Shown: positions 56,610 to 63,741, counted from the stretch's first letter. The stretch: DNA of 64,000 nucleotides from a virus (IMGVR_UViG_3300042885_000751:1-64000); one strand, 5' to 3'. The notes: generated by a model not told the origin, from the sequence alone. Numbers and translations: made by a program.

Positions 56610-57656
56610 CATTATGTTATCTCATAGGCTCTTTATCCTATGATTCTGTAGTTTCTTTTAGATTATATCTACAGTTCAGACTATATCATCACATATTTCT
56701 ATGTGTTCTGCGCTCTTGGTATTTTACTGCCTGTTCTAGGCTCCATATACTAGTCGTTGCACCTTCCTTACATCCCTGTAAGGCTTGGCTCAGGATTGTC
56801 CATCTCTGGAGTTTCCCTGAGTTCACAGAATTTATTGCGGACCAGCCACTTTATGCTTTTTTCCATCTATAACCACCTGCTGTTAAGTCTTTAGATATTG
56901 CTCTATTAATATTAGAGATACTAAGTTCTTTACTTGCTTGTTTTATAGACTCCCATTTTTTGATAAAAATATTATCAGTAGTATATTGTAATACTGGTTC
57001 TAATCTATATTCTTTCAATCTATATAACATATTAATGTTATAAGTAAAAGACCATATAAATCCTCCTGCAGAAGATGTATTACCTTTACAAACTGCTTTT
57101 ATACCATTAATACTTTTAGCATTAATAGATTTAGCAGCAGCTGTAAGAGATTCAAAACTTTCTAAATACTCACCTTTATCAAGTGAATACATATGTACTG
57201 CTTTAAGATTATGAGGTTTTAAACCATTTGCATAAGCTTTTTTCTTAGCATCACTTATCCTTTGTTTACATATATCATCTCTCACTAATGTTTGTGGATC
57301 TAGTATATGATTTATATAAGGAATAATTGTGTTAATATAATAAGCTTCTCTTTCAATTAAAATATCATCAGTGCATTCCTCTACAACATTAAAGTAAATT
57401 TCATTTTTACCATATTTATTATATAAGTTTTGCATTGTTCTATTATGATGCTTTAAATTTTCAAGAGACCACAAATGATGTTTTAACCTGTGACCAATAT
57501 TACAAGAGCTACCAATGTACTCTTTATCATTAATTTTAATTTTATAGATTCCTACACACTTTAATGCTATCTTAAGTGTTTGCATGTTTAATTTTTCCAT
57601 ATCATAAAGATAATCAAATTATTCACACTAACACAATTAGACTGCATATTTTGTTA
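56610..57656 (-). ncRNA. group I self-splicing intron with GIY-YIG gene
   Basis: A 1047-base intron in the MoxR gene. On the - strand the 5' exon ends TGCGGAT and the intron begins TAACAAAAT. The internal guide GTCCGCA (56842-56836) pairs with TGCGGAT, giving the required U-G pair at the 5' site. The intron ends in G before CACCGC. Core elements are visible: AATCCTGAGCC (56797-56787), GGTGCAACGACTA with GACTA at 56755-56751, and GATATAGTC with TAGTC at 56683-56679, so that GACTA/TAGTC form P7. The GIY-YIG ORF lies in the P1 loop between splice site and guide. GCATAAAGTGG (56856-56846) can pair with exon 2 CCGCTTTATGC as an unusually long P10. Confidence 0.9.
56851..57600 (-). CDS. GIY-YIG homing endonuclease in the intron
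   Basis: 249 residues. The catalytic domain has VGIYKIKINDKEYIGSS (GIY at 17-19, YIG at 28-30), IGHRLKHHLWS (R38) and IEREAYYIN (E85). It is followed by two DNA-binding repeats of the NUMOD1/IENR1 type (AVHMYSLDKGEYLESFESLT...AAGGFIWSF-like, and LQYTTDNIFIKKWESIKQAS...GGYRWKK). It cuts intron-less alleles to spread the intron (known for this family). It has its own start, 56 bases inside the intron and preceded by the TAA that ends exon 1 when unspliced. The stop overlaps the region that pairs with exon 2. Confidence 0.9.
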   Translation of the reverse strand: MEKLNMQTLKIALKCVGIYKIKINDKEYIGSSCNIGHRLKHHLWSLENLKHHNRTMQNLYNKYGKNEIYFNVVEECTDDILIEREAYYINTIIPYINHILDPQTLVRDDICKQRISDAKKKAYANGLKPHNLKAVHMYSLDKGEYLESFESLTAAAKSINAKSINGIKAVCKGNTSSAGGFIWSFTYNINMLYRLKEYRLEPVLQYTTDNIFIKKWESIKQASKELSISNINRAISKDLTAGGYRWKKA

Positions 57657-58079
57657 ATCCGCACGTGTATAATCATCTAAAATCAAGAAACCACCTTCAC
57701 CTTTACCTTGAATCCACTCTGGAGCAGCATGAGACATTCTACTATTACTAGTAGGTTTATATTTATTCTTAATGTAAGTTTCCATTAAAGATTCTTGGAC
57801 CCATTTAGTAAAACCATCTTCTCTAACCATTTCAAATTCTTTGAATGGAAAACCAATTAAATCACCTAACTCTTCTATCTGAGAAAGATTTAATTTAATA
57901 ATATCCATACCCATTTCAGTTGCTAATTGCTTAACAGCTGAAGTCTTACCAAGACCAGCGTCACCTTCTACATTTATTGCAACAGGCACTTTACCTTCAG
58001 CTTGGATATATTGATTATTACCAACTATGTGTTTTAAAAACCCTTTTAACTCATCTACATTTAATTGAACTTGACTCAT
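57657..58079 (-). CDS. MoxR-family AAA+ ATPase, exon 1
   Basis: The 5' exon, 141 codons. Walker A is EGDAGLGKTSA (39-47) and Walker B is GGFLILDDYTRAD (129-141). The exon ends right after Walker B. In the unspliced RNA a TAA follows immediately (57654-57656), so no spliced product means only an N-terminal ATPase fragment. The start MSQVQLNVDELKGFLKHIVG follows an AT-rich spacer after the VWA gene (13 bases). The complete ATPase probably works with the VWA/zincin protein encoded just upstream, the usual MoxR-VWA pairing. The phage process that they serve is unknown. Confidence 0.9.
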
Positions 58080-58092
58080 CTTTTTTAATTTT

Positions 58093-59283
58093 TTAAATTT
58101 CTAACTTAATAACTTTTCCCGGTAAATCTGTATTCATACCAGATTGCTCAGACAGCACCCACAATATAGGAGCTTTTGGCTTTACACTTGTACAGCATTC
58201 ACCGTCAGTAAAATACACTAAGCTAGTATACTTTCTTATATTTTCATTATAATATTCAAGGACGGGATCAAATTCTGTCCCACCTCTTCCATATATCTCA
58301 ATTTCATTTTTACCTTTATAAGGCTCTATGCTTTTGATAGCAGTATCACATTGTACTATGGTAATATCAACACCTTGTTTATAGATGTGTAATATCTCAT
58401 TCATAAACTCATGTAATTCTTGATCACATACGGATCCTGAAGTATCAATAGCCAACAACATATGTTGTTTCATTTTAATTTTAAGACCGGGATTCTCAGA
58501 ATATCTTCTATTCTCTTTTCTCCTTATCTTTTTAGTATACACTTTTGATGACACACCAGTAAATCTTCTGATATATCCTTTCCAATCAAATTTAGCAGGC
58601 TTGATTTCTTCCATTTCAAGTAAACCCTCAATTTCTCCAGGGATATTACCTCTTTTCTTTTCAGTCATTTCCTTAGCATCATTGAGAATCTTATTTAATT
58701 GTTTCTCAATTAGCTTTTGCTCAGCTTCAGTCATGTCTTCAAAATCAGCCCAAGTAGGATGATCACTGGCCATTTCATCTCCAGCATCCATTTGATCAGC
58801 TAACTTATCAAAATTATCATCACCACTTGTGCCACTTTTGTCTTTATCTTCTTTAGCCTGTTGTAGTTTATCATAATAATATCTACAACCTGCTTTTCTA
58901 TCAAGATTTAAATCAGGATAATCATCTATATTAATACCACCTTCTGGTAGTAATTCATCTAAGATATACTGATTAATCTCCATATCCATAGCAATATTAG
59001 CTAATCTCTTATCACTAAACTTAAAATACATAGTAAGATGACCAAAAGCTATATGAAGTAATTCATGCTTAAGTAAACCTAATCTATGATCTTCAGATAA
59101 ACTTGTCCAGAAATCTTCATTAATTGTAAGTTGATAATTAATATTATTTTTACTTACACCAGCAGTAGGAACTATTTTATTATTCCATACTTTATTTAAC
59201 ATGATTAAAAAGAACCCATAATAGGGCTCCTTTAACATCAAGTCTTTACTGGTTTTTGCTAAACTATCTTCTCTATTTTTCAT
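58093..59283 (-). CDS. VWA-like protein with HExxH metallopeptidase domain (DUF2201)
   Basis: 396 residues. The N-terminal domain has LLKHELLHIAFGH (HELLH at 73-77, H82), a zincin motif, with IAMDMEINQYI following, as in the DUF2201 putative metallopeptidase domain. A charged linker (about 140-230) leads to a C-terminal VWA domain with a MIDAS-type LLAIDTSGSV (DTSGS at 280-284), a GRGGTEFDP Thr-loop and YFTDGEC. VWA proteins paired with MoxR ATPases act as adaptors in chaperone-like complexes (established knowledge). The gene lies directly before the MoxR exons and overlaps the upstream gene by 11 bases. Whether the metallopeptidase site is active is unknown. Confidence 0.85.
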   Translation of the reverse strand: MKNREDSLAKTSKDLMLKEPYYGFFLIMLNKVWNNKIVPTAGVSKNNINYQLTINEDFWTSLSEDHRLGLLKHELLHIAFGHLTMYFKFSDKRLANIAMDMEINQYILDELLPEGGINIDDYPDLNLDRKAGCRYYYDKLQQAKEDKDKSGTSGDDNFDKLADQMDAGDEMASDHPTWADFEDMTEAEQKLIEKQLNKILNDAKEMTEKKRGNIPGEIEGLLEMEEIKPAKFDWKGYIRRFTGVSSKVYTKKIRRKENRRYSENPGLKIKMKQHMLLAIDTSGSVCDQELHEFMNEILHIYKQGVDITIVQCDTAIKSIEPYKGKNEIEIYGRGGTEFDPVLEYYNENIRKYTSLVYFTDGECCTSVKPKAPILWVLSEQSGMNTDLPGKVIKLEI

Positions 59284-59680
59284 TTTTCAATGTTATTGAG
59301 TAATTTAATTTATTAATTGGATAACCCCAGTTTGACATTGCAGTTTTTAATTCTTCAACATGAATTTTTAAATAGTAATCCATAATTTCAGGTTCTACTG
59401 CTGCAGTAATTAAGGTATTAACAATTTGTGCTGCACTTAACTTATACTCACTTTGAATACCTAATTCACTGATTTTTTCAAAAGCATTAGGTATATTTTC
59501 ACGCCAATAACTTTCAGTTTTTAAACTCATACCATAAAATATGATTAACCATCCTTCAGATGCATCAATATCACAATTATTTAGTATTTCATTTGCAACA
59601 ACATGATTCTCTTTATCAGGAGAATTATACATTTCATATATACTTTCAACACTCTCTCTATTCAGTACTACTTTTTCCAT
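59273..59680 (-). CDS. hypothetical protein sharing a domain with 54507-55760
   Basis: 135 residues. Residues about 10-55 (VESIYEMYNSPDKENHVVAN, EILNNCDIDASEGWL) match a segment of the 417-residue protein at 54507-55760 (SLCEMFKSSDNDNHTMAM, EIMANSNFEDS). The shared features are E-M-(Y/F)-x-S-x-D-x-(E/D)-N-H and (A/E)-x-E-I. The remainder is a helical region of unknown function. The stop region overlaps the start of the VWA gene by 11 bases, so the two are probably translated together. Confidence 0.6.
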   Translation of the reverse strand: MEKVVLNRESVESIYEMYNSPDKENHVVANEILNNCDIDASEGWLIIFYGMSLKTESYWRENIPNAFEKISELGIQSEYKLSAAQIVNTLITAAVEPEIMDYYLKIHVEELKTAMSNWGYPINKLNYSITLKNEK

Positions 59681-59692
59681 TAGTTTTCTGTT

Positions 59693-60088
59693 TTAATATA
59701 ATTTACCTGTTTCTTTTTCATACTTCATTTGCCATTCAGATGCTTTTGCTAAATCATATTGGTGACGATAAAAATCTGTTGCAAGTAATAAAAGTGATTC
59801 TTGATATACTTCTTTTGCTACATACATTTTAGGCCAACTTACTAGTATGCTTTCTAAATTTTTTTTAACATCATGACTTTCATTAATCCATTTTTCATAT
59901 ATGCCGTAATGACCATGAAAATCTACAGGAAAAGTCATAATAAAACCATAAGCATCTTTATTATAATTTGTGTTTTCTTTTACAAAAATTGGTACTTCAT
60001 CAAGAGGTTTTTGCCAACCTAATTCTGTCATTATAACATCAATCTTAGGTGTAGCATATACTTTTTGTGTAAATGCATTTTCTTCCAT
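59693..60088 (-). CDS. hypothetical protein
   Basis: 131 residues, MEENAFTQKVYATPKIDVIM at the start. It has FIMTFPVDFHGHYGIYEKWI and a helical C-terminus. No motif that I can name. Its start shares bases with the stop of the small membrane protein upstream (TAATG), indicating coupled translation. Confidence 0.55.
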   Translation of the reverse strand: MEENAFTQKVYATPKIDVIMTELGWQKPLDEVPIFVKENTNYNKDAYGFIMTFPVDFHGHYGIYEKWINESHDVKKNLESILVSWPKMYVAKEVYQESLLLLATDFYRHQYDLAKASEWQMKYEKETGKLY

Positions 60089-60225
60089 TAGTCTTTAATT
60101 TTAGTTTTTATTTTATTAATCCATTCAGGAAAAGCCATAAACCAAAGAGCATACAAACCCATGCATGTTAAAAGTAATAAACTGATTCCTAGTATAACCA
60201 ATACTATTATTCCAATAATCTTCAT
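60088..60225 (-). CDS. small single-span membrane protein
   Basis: 45 residues. MKIIGIIVLVILGISLLLLT followed by CMGLYALWFMAF is a hydrophobic stretch of some 28 residues, and the tail PEWINKIKTKIKD is basic. By the positive-inside rule the C-terminus would be cytoplasmic. The start overlaps the DUF6915 stop (TAATG) and its own stop overlaps the next start in the same way, which supports a real gene. It could be an inner-membrane effector, holin-like or superinfection protein, but nothing decides between these. Confidence 0.65.
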   Translation of the reverse strand: MKIIGIIVLVILGISLLLLTCMGLYALWFMAFPEWINKIKTKIKD

Positions 60226-60572
60226 TAGTCTTCAATTTTTAAAGTTTTTATTGCCCATTCTTTAGGTTTACCTGATGATATCATATCAACCCATTCTTTA
60301 GCAGTAGGAATATAGTTATTACAATCCTCTTTTACATGTTGTTCTCCAACATATCTTGTATATACAGTTTTACCATCTGAATTTATAAATGATGCTCCAA
60401 ATACTTTTTCACATTCAAATATACCTTCACTGTGGTGACGGAACATTCTGTGTTTACTATGACCTATCCAAGCTTTAGTTTCATCAAACCAGTTGTGAAT
60501 TGCCTCATAATCAGATATTTGTCCTCCAAATTTCTTTACTGAGCTTTTACAATGTTGTAAGGGGTGTGCCAT
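60225..60572 (-). CDS. DUF6915-like protein, intact copy
   Basis: 115 residues. MAHPLQHCKSSVKKFGG, DYEAIHNWFDETKAWIGHSK, HRMFRHHSEGIFECEKVFG and EQHVKEDCNNYIPTAKEW together are the DUF6915 signature. It is a small family of phages and bacteria with many conserved His residues and no known function. The His/Asp/Glu-rich pattern would allow metal binding (inference). The 5' end overlaps the HNH gene by 26 bases. A truncated second member of the family lies on the far side of that HNH gene. Confidence 0.8.
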   Translation of the reverse strand: MAHPLQHCKSSVKKFGGQISDYEAIHNWFDETKAWIGHSKHRMFRHHSEGIFECEKVFGASFINSDGKTVYTRYVGEQHVKEDCNNYIPTAKEWVDMISSGKPKEWAIKTLKIED

Positions 60573-61158
60573 TTTTTGTGTTATTATAGACAGTTTCTAT
60601 CCATTTTAGAAAATCTGCTAAGGGTAAATCACTTTTTGCTCTATTGCAGATTTTACAACAACTGACAGTGTTATCAAGAGTGTATCCTTTTTGAGAGTTT
60701 ACTCTGTCAATACCATTATACATTACAGGTATACCGGCTCTAACAGCTTTTGTAGTAGAATTTAATATCTGATAAACAGCAAAAGGTTCTACTTTACAGT
60801 AAATACAGTTCTTACTAAGAAGCTTTTTAAACTCATCAAATGTCAAGTCAAAAGATAAACCTCTTTCTCGAGCATGTTTTTTATAAGAGTAAAGTAATGC
60901 ATTATAGCTAGTGTCTTTATTCCGTTTACCTATAAGCTTATTTGTTCTGCAGGGAGTTTTTCCACAACAAATTGAATTACCATTTCTGATATTAGTCAGT
61001 TGTACTTTTAAAAGTTTTTTACATCTGCATTGCACAAGCACTAGTCTTTTGTTTCCGGTACTAACACCTGCTTCACCTTGATAAGTAAAGAAAGTTGCTT
61101 TTTCTGTTGATGTGTAGATAACCTGTCCAGGTTCATAATTTAGTTTATATTTTTCCAT
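60547..61158 (-). CDS. HNH homing endonuclease, free-standing
   Basis: 203 residues. The N-terminal part has a Cys-rich DNA-binding-like segment (LVQCRCKKLLKVQLTNIRNG, ICCGKTPC), typical of phage homing endonucleases. The C-terminal part holds the HNH/zinc domain: NCIYCKVEP, YNGIDRVNSQKGYTLDNTVS (D151, N163) and CCKICNRAKSDL. No group I core is visible in its flanks, so it appears free-standing. It has inserted into a DUF6915 gene: the upstream fragment (61145-61276) stops within it and an intact copy follows. The start codon lies within an 18-bp inverted repeat that could block translation. Confidence 0.85.
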   Translation of the reverse strand: MEKYKLNYEPGQVIYTSTEKATFFTYQGEAGVSTGNKRLVLVQCRCKKLLKVQLTNIRNGNSICCGKTPCRTNKLIGKRNKDTSYNALLYSYKKHARERGLSFDLTFDEFKKLLSKNCIYCKVEPFAVYQILNSTTKAVRAGIPVMYNGIDRVNSQKGYTLDNTVSCCKICNRAKSDLPLADFLKWIETVYNNTKNGTPLTTL

Positions 61159-61276
61159 AAGATTTAGTATTGTACATTACAAATATACAATAATAAATCT
61201 TATAATGTATGTAATCTTCCCATGTTCCTCCCCACCTTTTTGCAGCAGATTTGGCATGCATTATTGGATGACTCAT
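61145..61276 (-). pseudogene. truncated DUF6915-like gene, 5' remnant
   Basis: Reading from the ATG at 61276, the frame gives MSHPIMHAKSAAKRWGGTWE and DYI, which matches the N-terminus of DUF6915 proteins (compare MAHPLQHCKSSVKKFGG... DYEAIH of the intact copy). After about residue 23 the similarity ends. Twenty unrelated residues (HYKIYYCIFVMYNTKSYGKI) follow to a TAA inside the HNH gene. The break coincides with the left side of the inverted repeat before the HNH start. The most economical reading is a second DUF6915 paralogue cut by insertion of the HNH gene. Confidence 0.7.
61157..61203. repeat. 18-bp inverted repeat over the HNH start codon
   Basis: ATAAGATTTAGTATTGTA (61157-61174) and TACAATAATAAATCTTAT (61186-61203) are inverted copies with one mismatch, separated by 11 bases. 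In the - strand RNA this hairpin includes the first two bases of the HNH ATG (61158-61157). There is no T-run after it, so it is not an intrinsic terminator. Sequestration of the endonuclease start is the likely effect (inference). Confidence 0.8.
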
Positions 61277-61277
61277 T

Positions 61278-61682
61278 TTATTTAATGTATTTTTTAATAA
61301 GTTCTATTATACATGTTTCTTCAGCTATTTTTCTATTAGAATAGGAAAAACTTTTTATTACATTTTCTTCATCAAAAGAAATAGTAAATCCAAATTCTGT
61401 TTTTCCAACTTGTTGTATTGAAATTAACCAATCTGTTTTTTCATCAAACCAATTAAATACAAAAGGTCTAAGTGCCGCAACACAAGATTTTTCAGTTGTA
61501 TTTTCTAACTTGTCAATAATTTCATTTGTTATGTATCTTGAATACCAGCCAACATGAGCATCTTTAATATACAACATAAGGCTCATTCCATCATAGCCTA
61601 AATCTTTTAATTGTTTTGAAAACTCATAATCAAGATATCCAGTATCAATTTCCATTTTTTCTATTTCTTGTTTTTTATTCAT
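61278..61682 (-). CDS. small conserved phage protein of unknown function
   Basis: 134 residues. FSKQLKDLGYDGMSLMLYIK, RPFVFNWFDEKTDWLISIQQ and RKIAEETCIIELIKKYIK follow a pattern (L-G-Y/F near the start, a W-F-x-x-K/x-W/L strand, then an A-x-x-x-C-I-x-x-L-I-x-x helix) that is frequent in small proteins of Bacteroidetes phages. No biochemical role is known to me. Start and stop abut both neighbours (TAATG with the DUF6878-like gene upstream). Confidence 0.6.
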   Translation of the reverse strand: MNKKQEIEKMEIDTGYLDYEFSKQLKDLGYDGMSLMLYIKDAHVGWYSRYITNEIIDKLENTTEKSCVAALRPFVFNWFDEKTDWLISIQQVGKTEFGFTISFDEENVIKSFSYSNRKIAEETCIIELIKKYIK

Positions 61683-62074
61683 TATTTCTTATTTTTATCT
61701 TTTAAATTACCTTCATGATGATAATCTTCATACTCAGTTACTCTGACACTATTATTAATTGTATATGTACCAAGTTCTACATCAATATAAACATAACCAC
61801 GACCACCTTCATCATTCCACCAGTCTTCTATATCATCTAATAACATCTCTTGACAGTAATCTTCAATTAAAGTACTTAATCCACTATCAATATCATTTAA
61901 TAAGTATTCTTGATCCCAATTTTCTAAATCATAATAACCTATATCTGGATCTTGAGTAGCATGAACATATTCAATTGCTCCACTATCTCCAGCACCTTCA
62001 TAATGTACTACAACTTTTTTAATACCATGATTAACTAAGCCAAACATTATTTTTTCTAGTCTATTTTCATCCAT
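61682..62074 (-). CDS. DUF6878-like protein
   Basis: 130 residues, acidic. VVVHYEGAGDSGAIEYVHAT, then a helical middle, then WWNDEGGRGYVYIDVELGTY and VTEYEDYHHEG. The G-x-G-D-S-G-x-I box followed by W-x-N-x-x-G-G-x-G is the pattern I associate with DUF6878, a small family of phages and bacteria without known function. It belongs to the run of small accessory genes between primase and MoxR. Confidence 0.7.
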   Translation of the reverse strand: MDENRLEKIMFGLVNHGIKKVVVHYEGAGDSGAIEYVHATQDPDIGYYDLENWDQEYLLNDIDSGLSTLIEDYCQEMLLDDIEDWWNDEGGRGYVYIDVELGTYTINNSVRVTEYEDYHHEGNLKDKNKK

Positions 62075-62083
62075 AACTTTTTA

Positions 62084-62503
62084 TTATTTAAACTTATAAA
62101 ATTTACCTAATATATTACCGTTTAAATATCTATCAGACTCAAGTACTCCTAATACAAATTGATGTTTAGTTTCCTGGTATGATAATTCTAATTTAGTAGT
62201 ACATATCATTAGTATATCTCTTTTAATTTTTACATTATCTTTGTGTGCTTTTTTCAGTACTTCATTGCTACTGTAATAATTTTGATAAGTAGCTTTTCTT
62301 ACTCTTTTATATGTCTTCAATCTCTTATCAGTTGGCATAGCCTTCTTACTCAGTTTTGTTTTAATATCTGCATAAAAATTCTTTTTACCAATATAACTAA
62401 TTGATTTTCCATCTATTATTGCAGTCATATTATAAATAAAACCTATTGCATTTTCAGGAATCATATCTTCGGTAAAAATTTTACCTTTATATATCCAACT
62501 CAT
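62084..62503 (-). CDS. SegE-like GIY-YIG-type endonuclease-like protein
   Basis: 139 residues. WIYKGKIFTEDMIPENAIGF is followed by IYNMTAIIDGKSISYIGKKN (a diverged GIY...YIG with YIGKK), a basic stretch, YQNYYSSNEVLKKAH, the helix IKRDILMICTTKLELSYQET and SDRYLNGNI. This is the arrangement of the SegE-like putative endonucleases of T-even and other phages (GIY-YIG fold, S-S-x-E-L and E-x-x-x-Q boxes). It may nick DNA for homing or have been taken over for another use. It lies directly after the small gene next to primase. Confidence 0.7.
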   Translation of the reverse strand: MSWIYKGKIFTEDMIPENAIGFIYNMTAIIDGKSISYIGKKNFYADIKTKLSKKAMPTDKRLKTYKRVRKATYQNYYSSNEVLKKAHKDNVKIKRDILMICTTKLELSYQETKHQFVLGVLESDRYLNGNILGKFYKFK

Positions 62504-62514
62504 AATTTTAAAAT

Positions 62515-62748
62515 TTAAGCATCACCTTGTGGTATAATACTGCTACGTTCTTGTATAAATTTACCTGAGAATACCTCAGTTAATGTTTCTTTTACATTGA
62601 TACCACCTTCTCTTTCAATAGTCTCTATCAATAATACTACTGCATGTATAAGATGTGCAGGAGTAACTCCACTTATCTTTAAATTTGTAGTAAACTTTTC
62701 TGGTGCCTCTTTATCAAACTCATAATTTATTTTAATCTTACCTTTCAT
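62515..62748 (-). CDS. small hypothetical protein next to primase
   Basis: 77 residues. MKGKIKINYEFDKEAPEKFT, VTPAHLIHAVVLLIETIERE and an alternating C-terminus. It appears to be a beta-hairpin plus helix. I do not recognise a family. The start overlaps the primase 3' end by 11 bases, so translation is probably coupled. Confidence 0.55.
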   Translation of the reverse strand: MKGKIKINYEFDKEAPEKFTTNLKISGVTPAHLIHAVVLLIETIEREGGINVKETLTEVFSGKFIQERSSIIPQGDA

Positions 62749-63724
62749 ATAATGTTTTATTAAGTAATAATAATACTTCTTCTTTTACTTTTTCAATACC
62801 GTGCACTTTAATAGCATCTGACACATCTTTCTCCATATCAAGAATAATAAAATCAAGATTATATCTTTCTTTATATTTTTTCATAGAATTAATACCTGCT
62901 TCATCATTATCAAATAGTACACATATCTTTTTATATTTTTCTTTAAGTTTATTTATGCTCTGCTCTTTAATCATAGTGTTTTCACTATCCGGAGCAATAC
63001 ACTCTATATCCTTAAAGCCAAGCTTATTAAAAGCCATTATATCTTTCAATGAAGAAGTAATAACTAAATAATCTACTGTAAGTGATAGTTGTTGTGATCC
63101 TTGTATATGATTAGCTAACTTTAAGAATTTTTTATTCATATTCTTAGGCTGATAAATCTTATACAATGTACCATCTTTTTTAAAATAGCCATACAGATTT
63201 AAGCCTGTAATAATAATTTCAGATGTAGTACCATTAAGTTCAAGTCTGGTCATCTTATAATATTCTAATGCAGATACATTATATGCTTCTAGCATTTTAG
63301 AACCAATATGATATTGTCCCCAGTATTTCTGATCAAAGTTGGACCAATGCCTAATAGTATAATCAGTTACTTTATAATTTTCATAAGTTTTAATTTCAGG
63401 AGCTTTATAAGGTTTATGATCATCTAAGTATTTAACATAGTCATTAACTATTTTATAAGAAACTTCTCCTCTATCTTTAATACCAAATATATATTGTACT
63501 AAAGCTATAGAATCTCCCTGATAACCTGATGAAAAATCTTTAAACTTATATGTCATTGTTGCAGCATCCATATAAATAATCATTGATGGAGTCTTTTCAG
63601 TTTTAAATACAGATTTAATCTTTATCTGCTGTCCGTCTAATTGTTCAGTAAGATTTAAATAATTCTCAAAGATCCAGATTGTTGGTACATCTTGGAATCT
63701 AATCACATTTTTAGTTGAAATCAT
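62738..63724 (-). CDS. DnaG-type primase with Toprim domain
   Basis: 328 residues; would make RNA primers for lagging-strand synthesis. The N-terminal part has VFKTEKTPSMIIY and FKDFSSGYQGDSIALVQYIF, which match the DnaG zinc-domain region (x-x-E-K-T-P-S-x and K-D-F-x-x-G-x-x-G-D-x-I) but without the CHC2 cysteines. The Toprim core is VDYLVITSSLKDIMAF (223-228) and VLFDNDEAG (D272, D274), with a downstream D-V-S-D. The Glu of the usual E-G-x-x-D is replaced by Ser in TSSLKD. A short N-terminal part and the missing zinc ligands are common in phage primases. A terminator lies just upstream. Confidence 0.8.
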   Translation of the reverse strand: MISTKNVIRFQDVPTIWIFENYLNLTEQLDGQQIKIKSVFKTEKTPSMIIYMDAATMTYKFKDFSSGYQGDSIALVQYIFGIKDRGEVSYKIVNDYVKYLDDHKPYKAPEIKTYENYKVTDYTIRHWSNFDQKYWGQYHIGSKMLEAYNVSALEYYKMTRLELNGTTSEIIITGLNLYGYFKKDGTLYKIYQPKNMNKKFLKLANHIQGSQQLSLTVDYLVITSSLKDIMAFNKLGFKDIECIAPDSENTMIKEQSINKLKEKYKKICVLFDNDEAGINSMKKYKERYNLDFIILDMEKDVSDAIKVHGIEKVKEEVLLLLNKTLYER

Positions 63725-63741
63725 ATCTTTTAACTTTAATT

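Noticed and set aside
56612-56620. ATG at 56612 as a true start of a separate 251-residue ATPase fragment
   Set aside because: It lies across the 3' splice site of the intron, and the fragment lacks Walker A and B. Joining to 57657-58079 restores a normal MoxR protein.
61157-61203. The inverted repeat as an intrinsic terminator
   Set aside because: No T-run follows on either strand and the stem is AT-rich; its overlap with the HNH start codon suggests another role.
60572-61276. An intron joining the DUF6915 fragment to the intact DUF6915 copy
   Set aside because: No group I core elements are visible around the HNH gene, and the downstream copy has its own complete N-terminus, so truncation by insertion is simpler.
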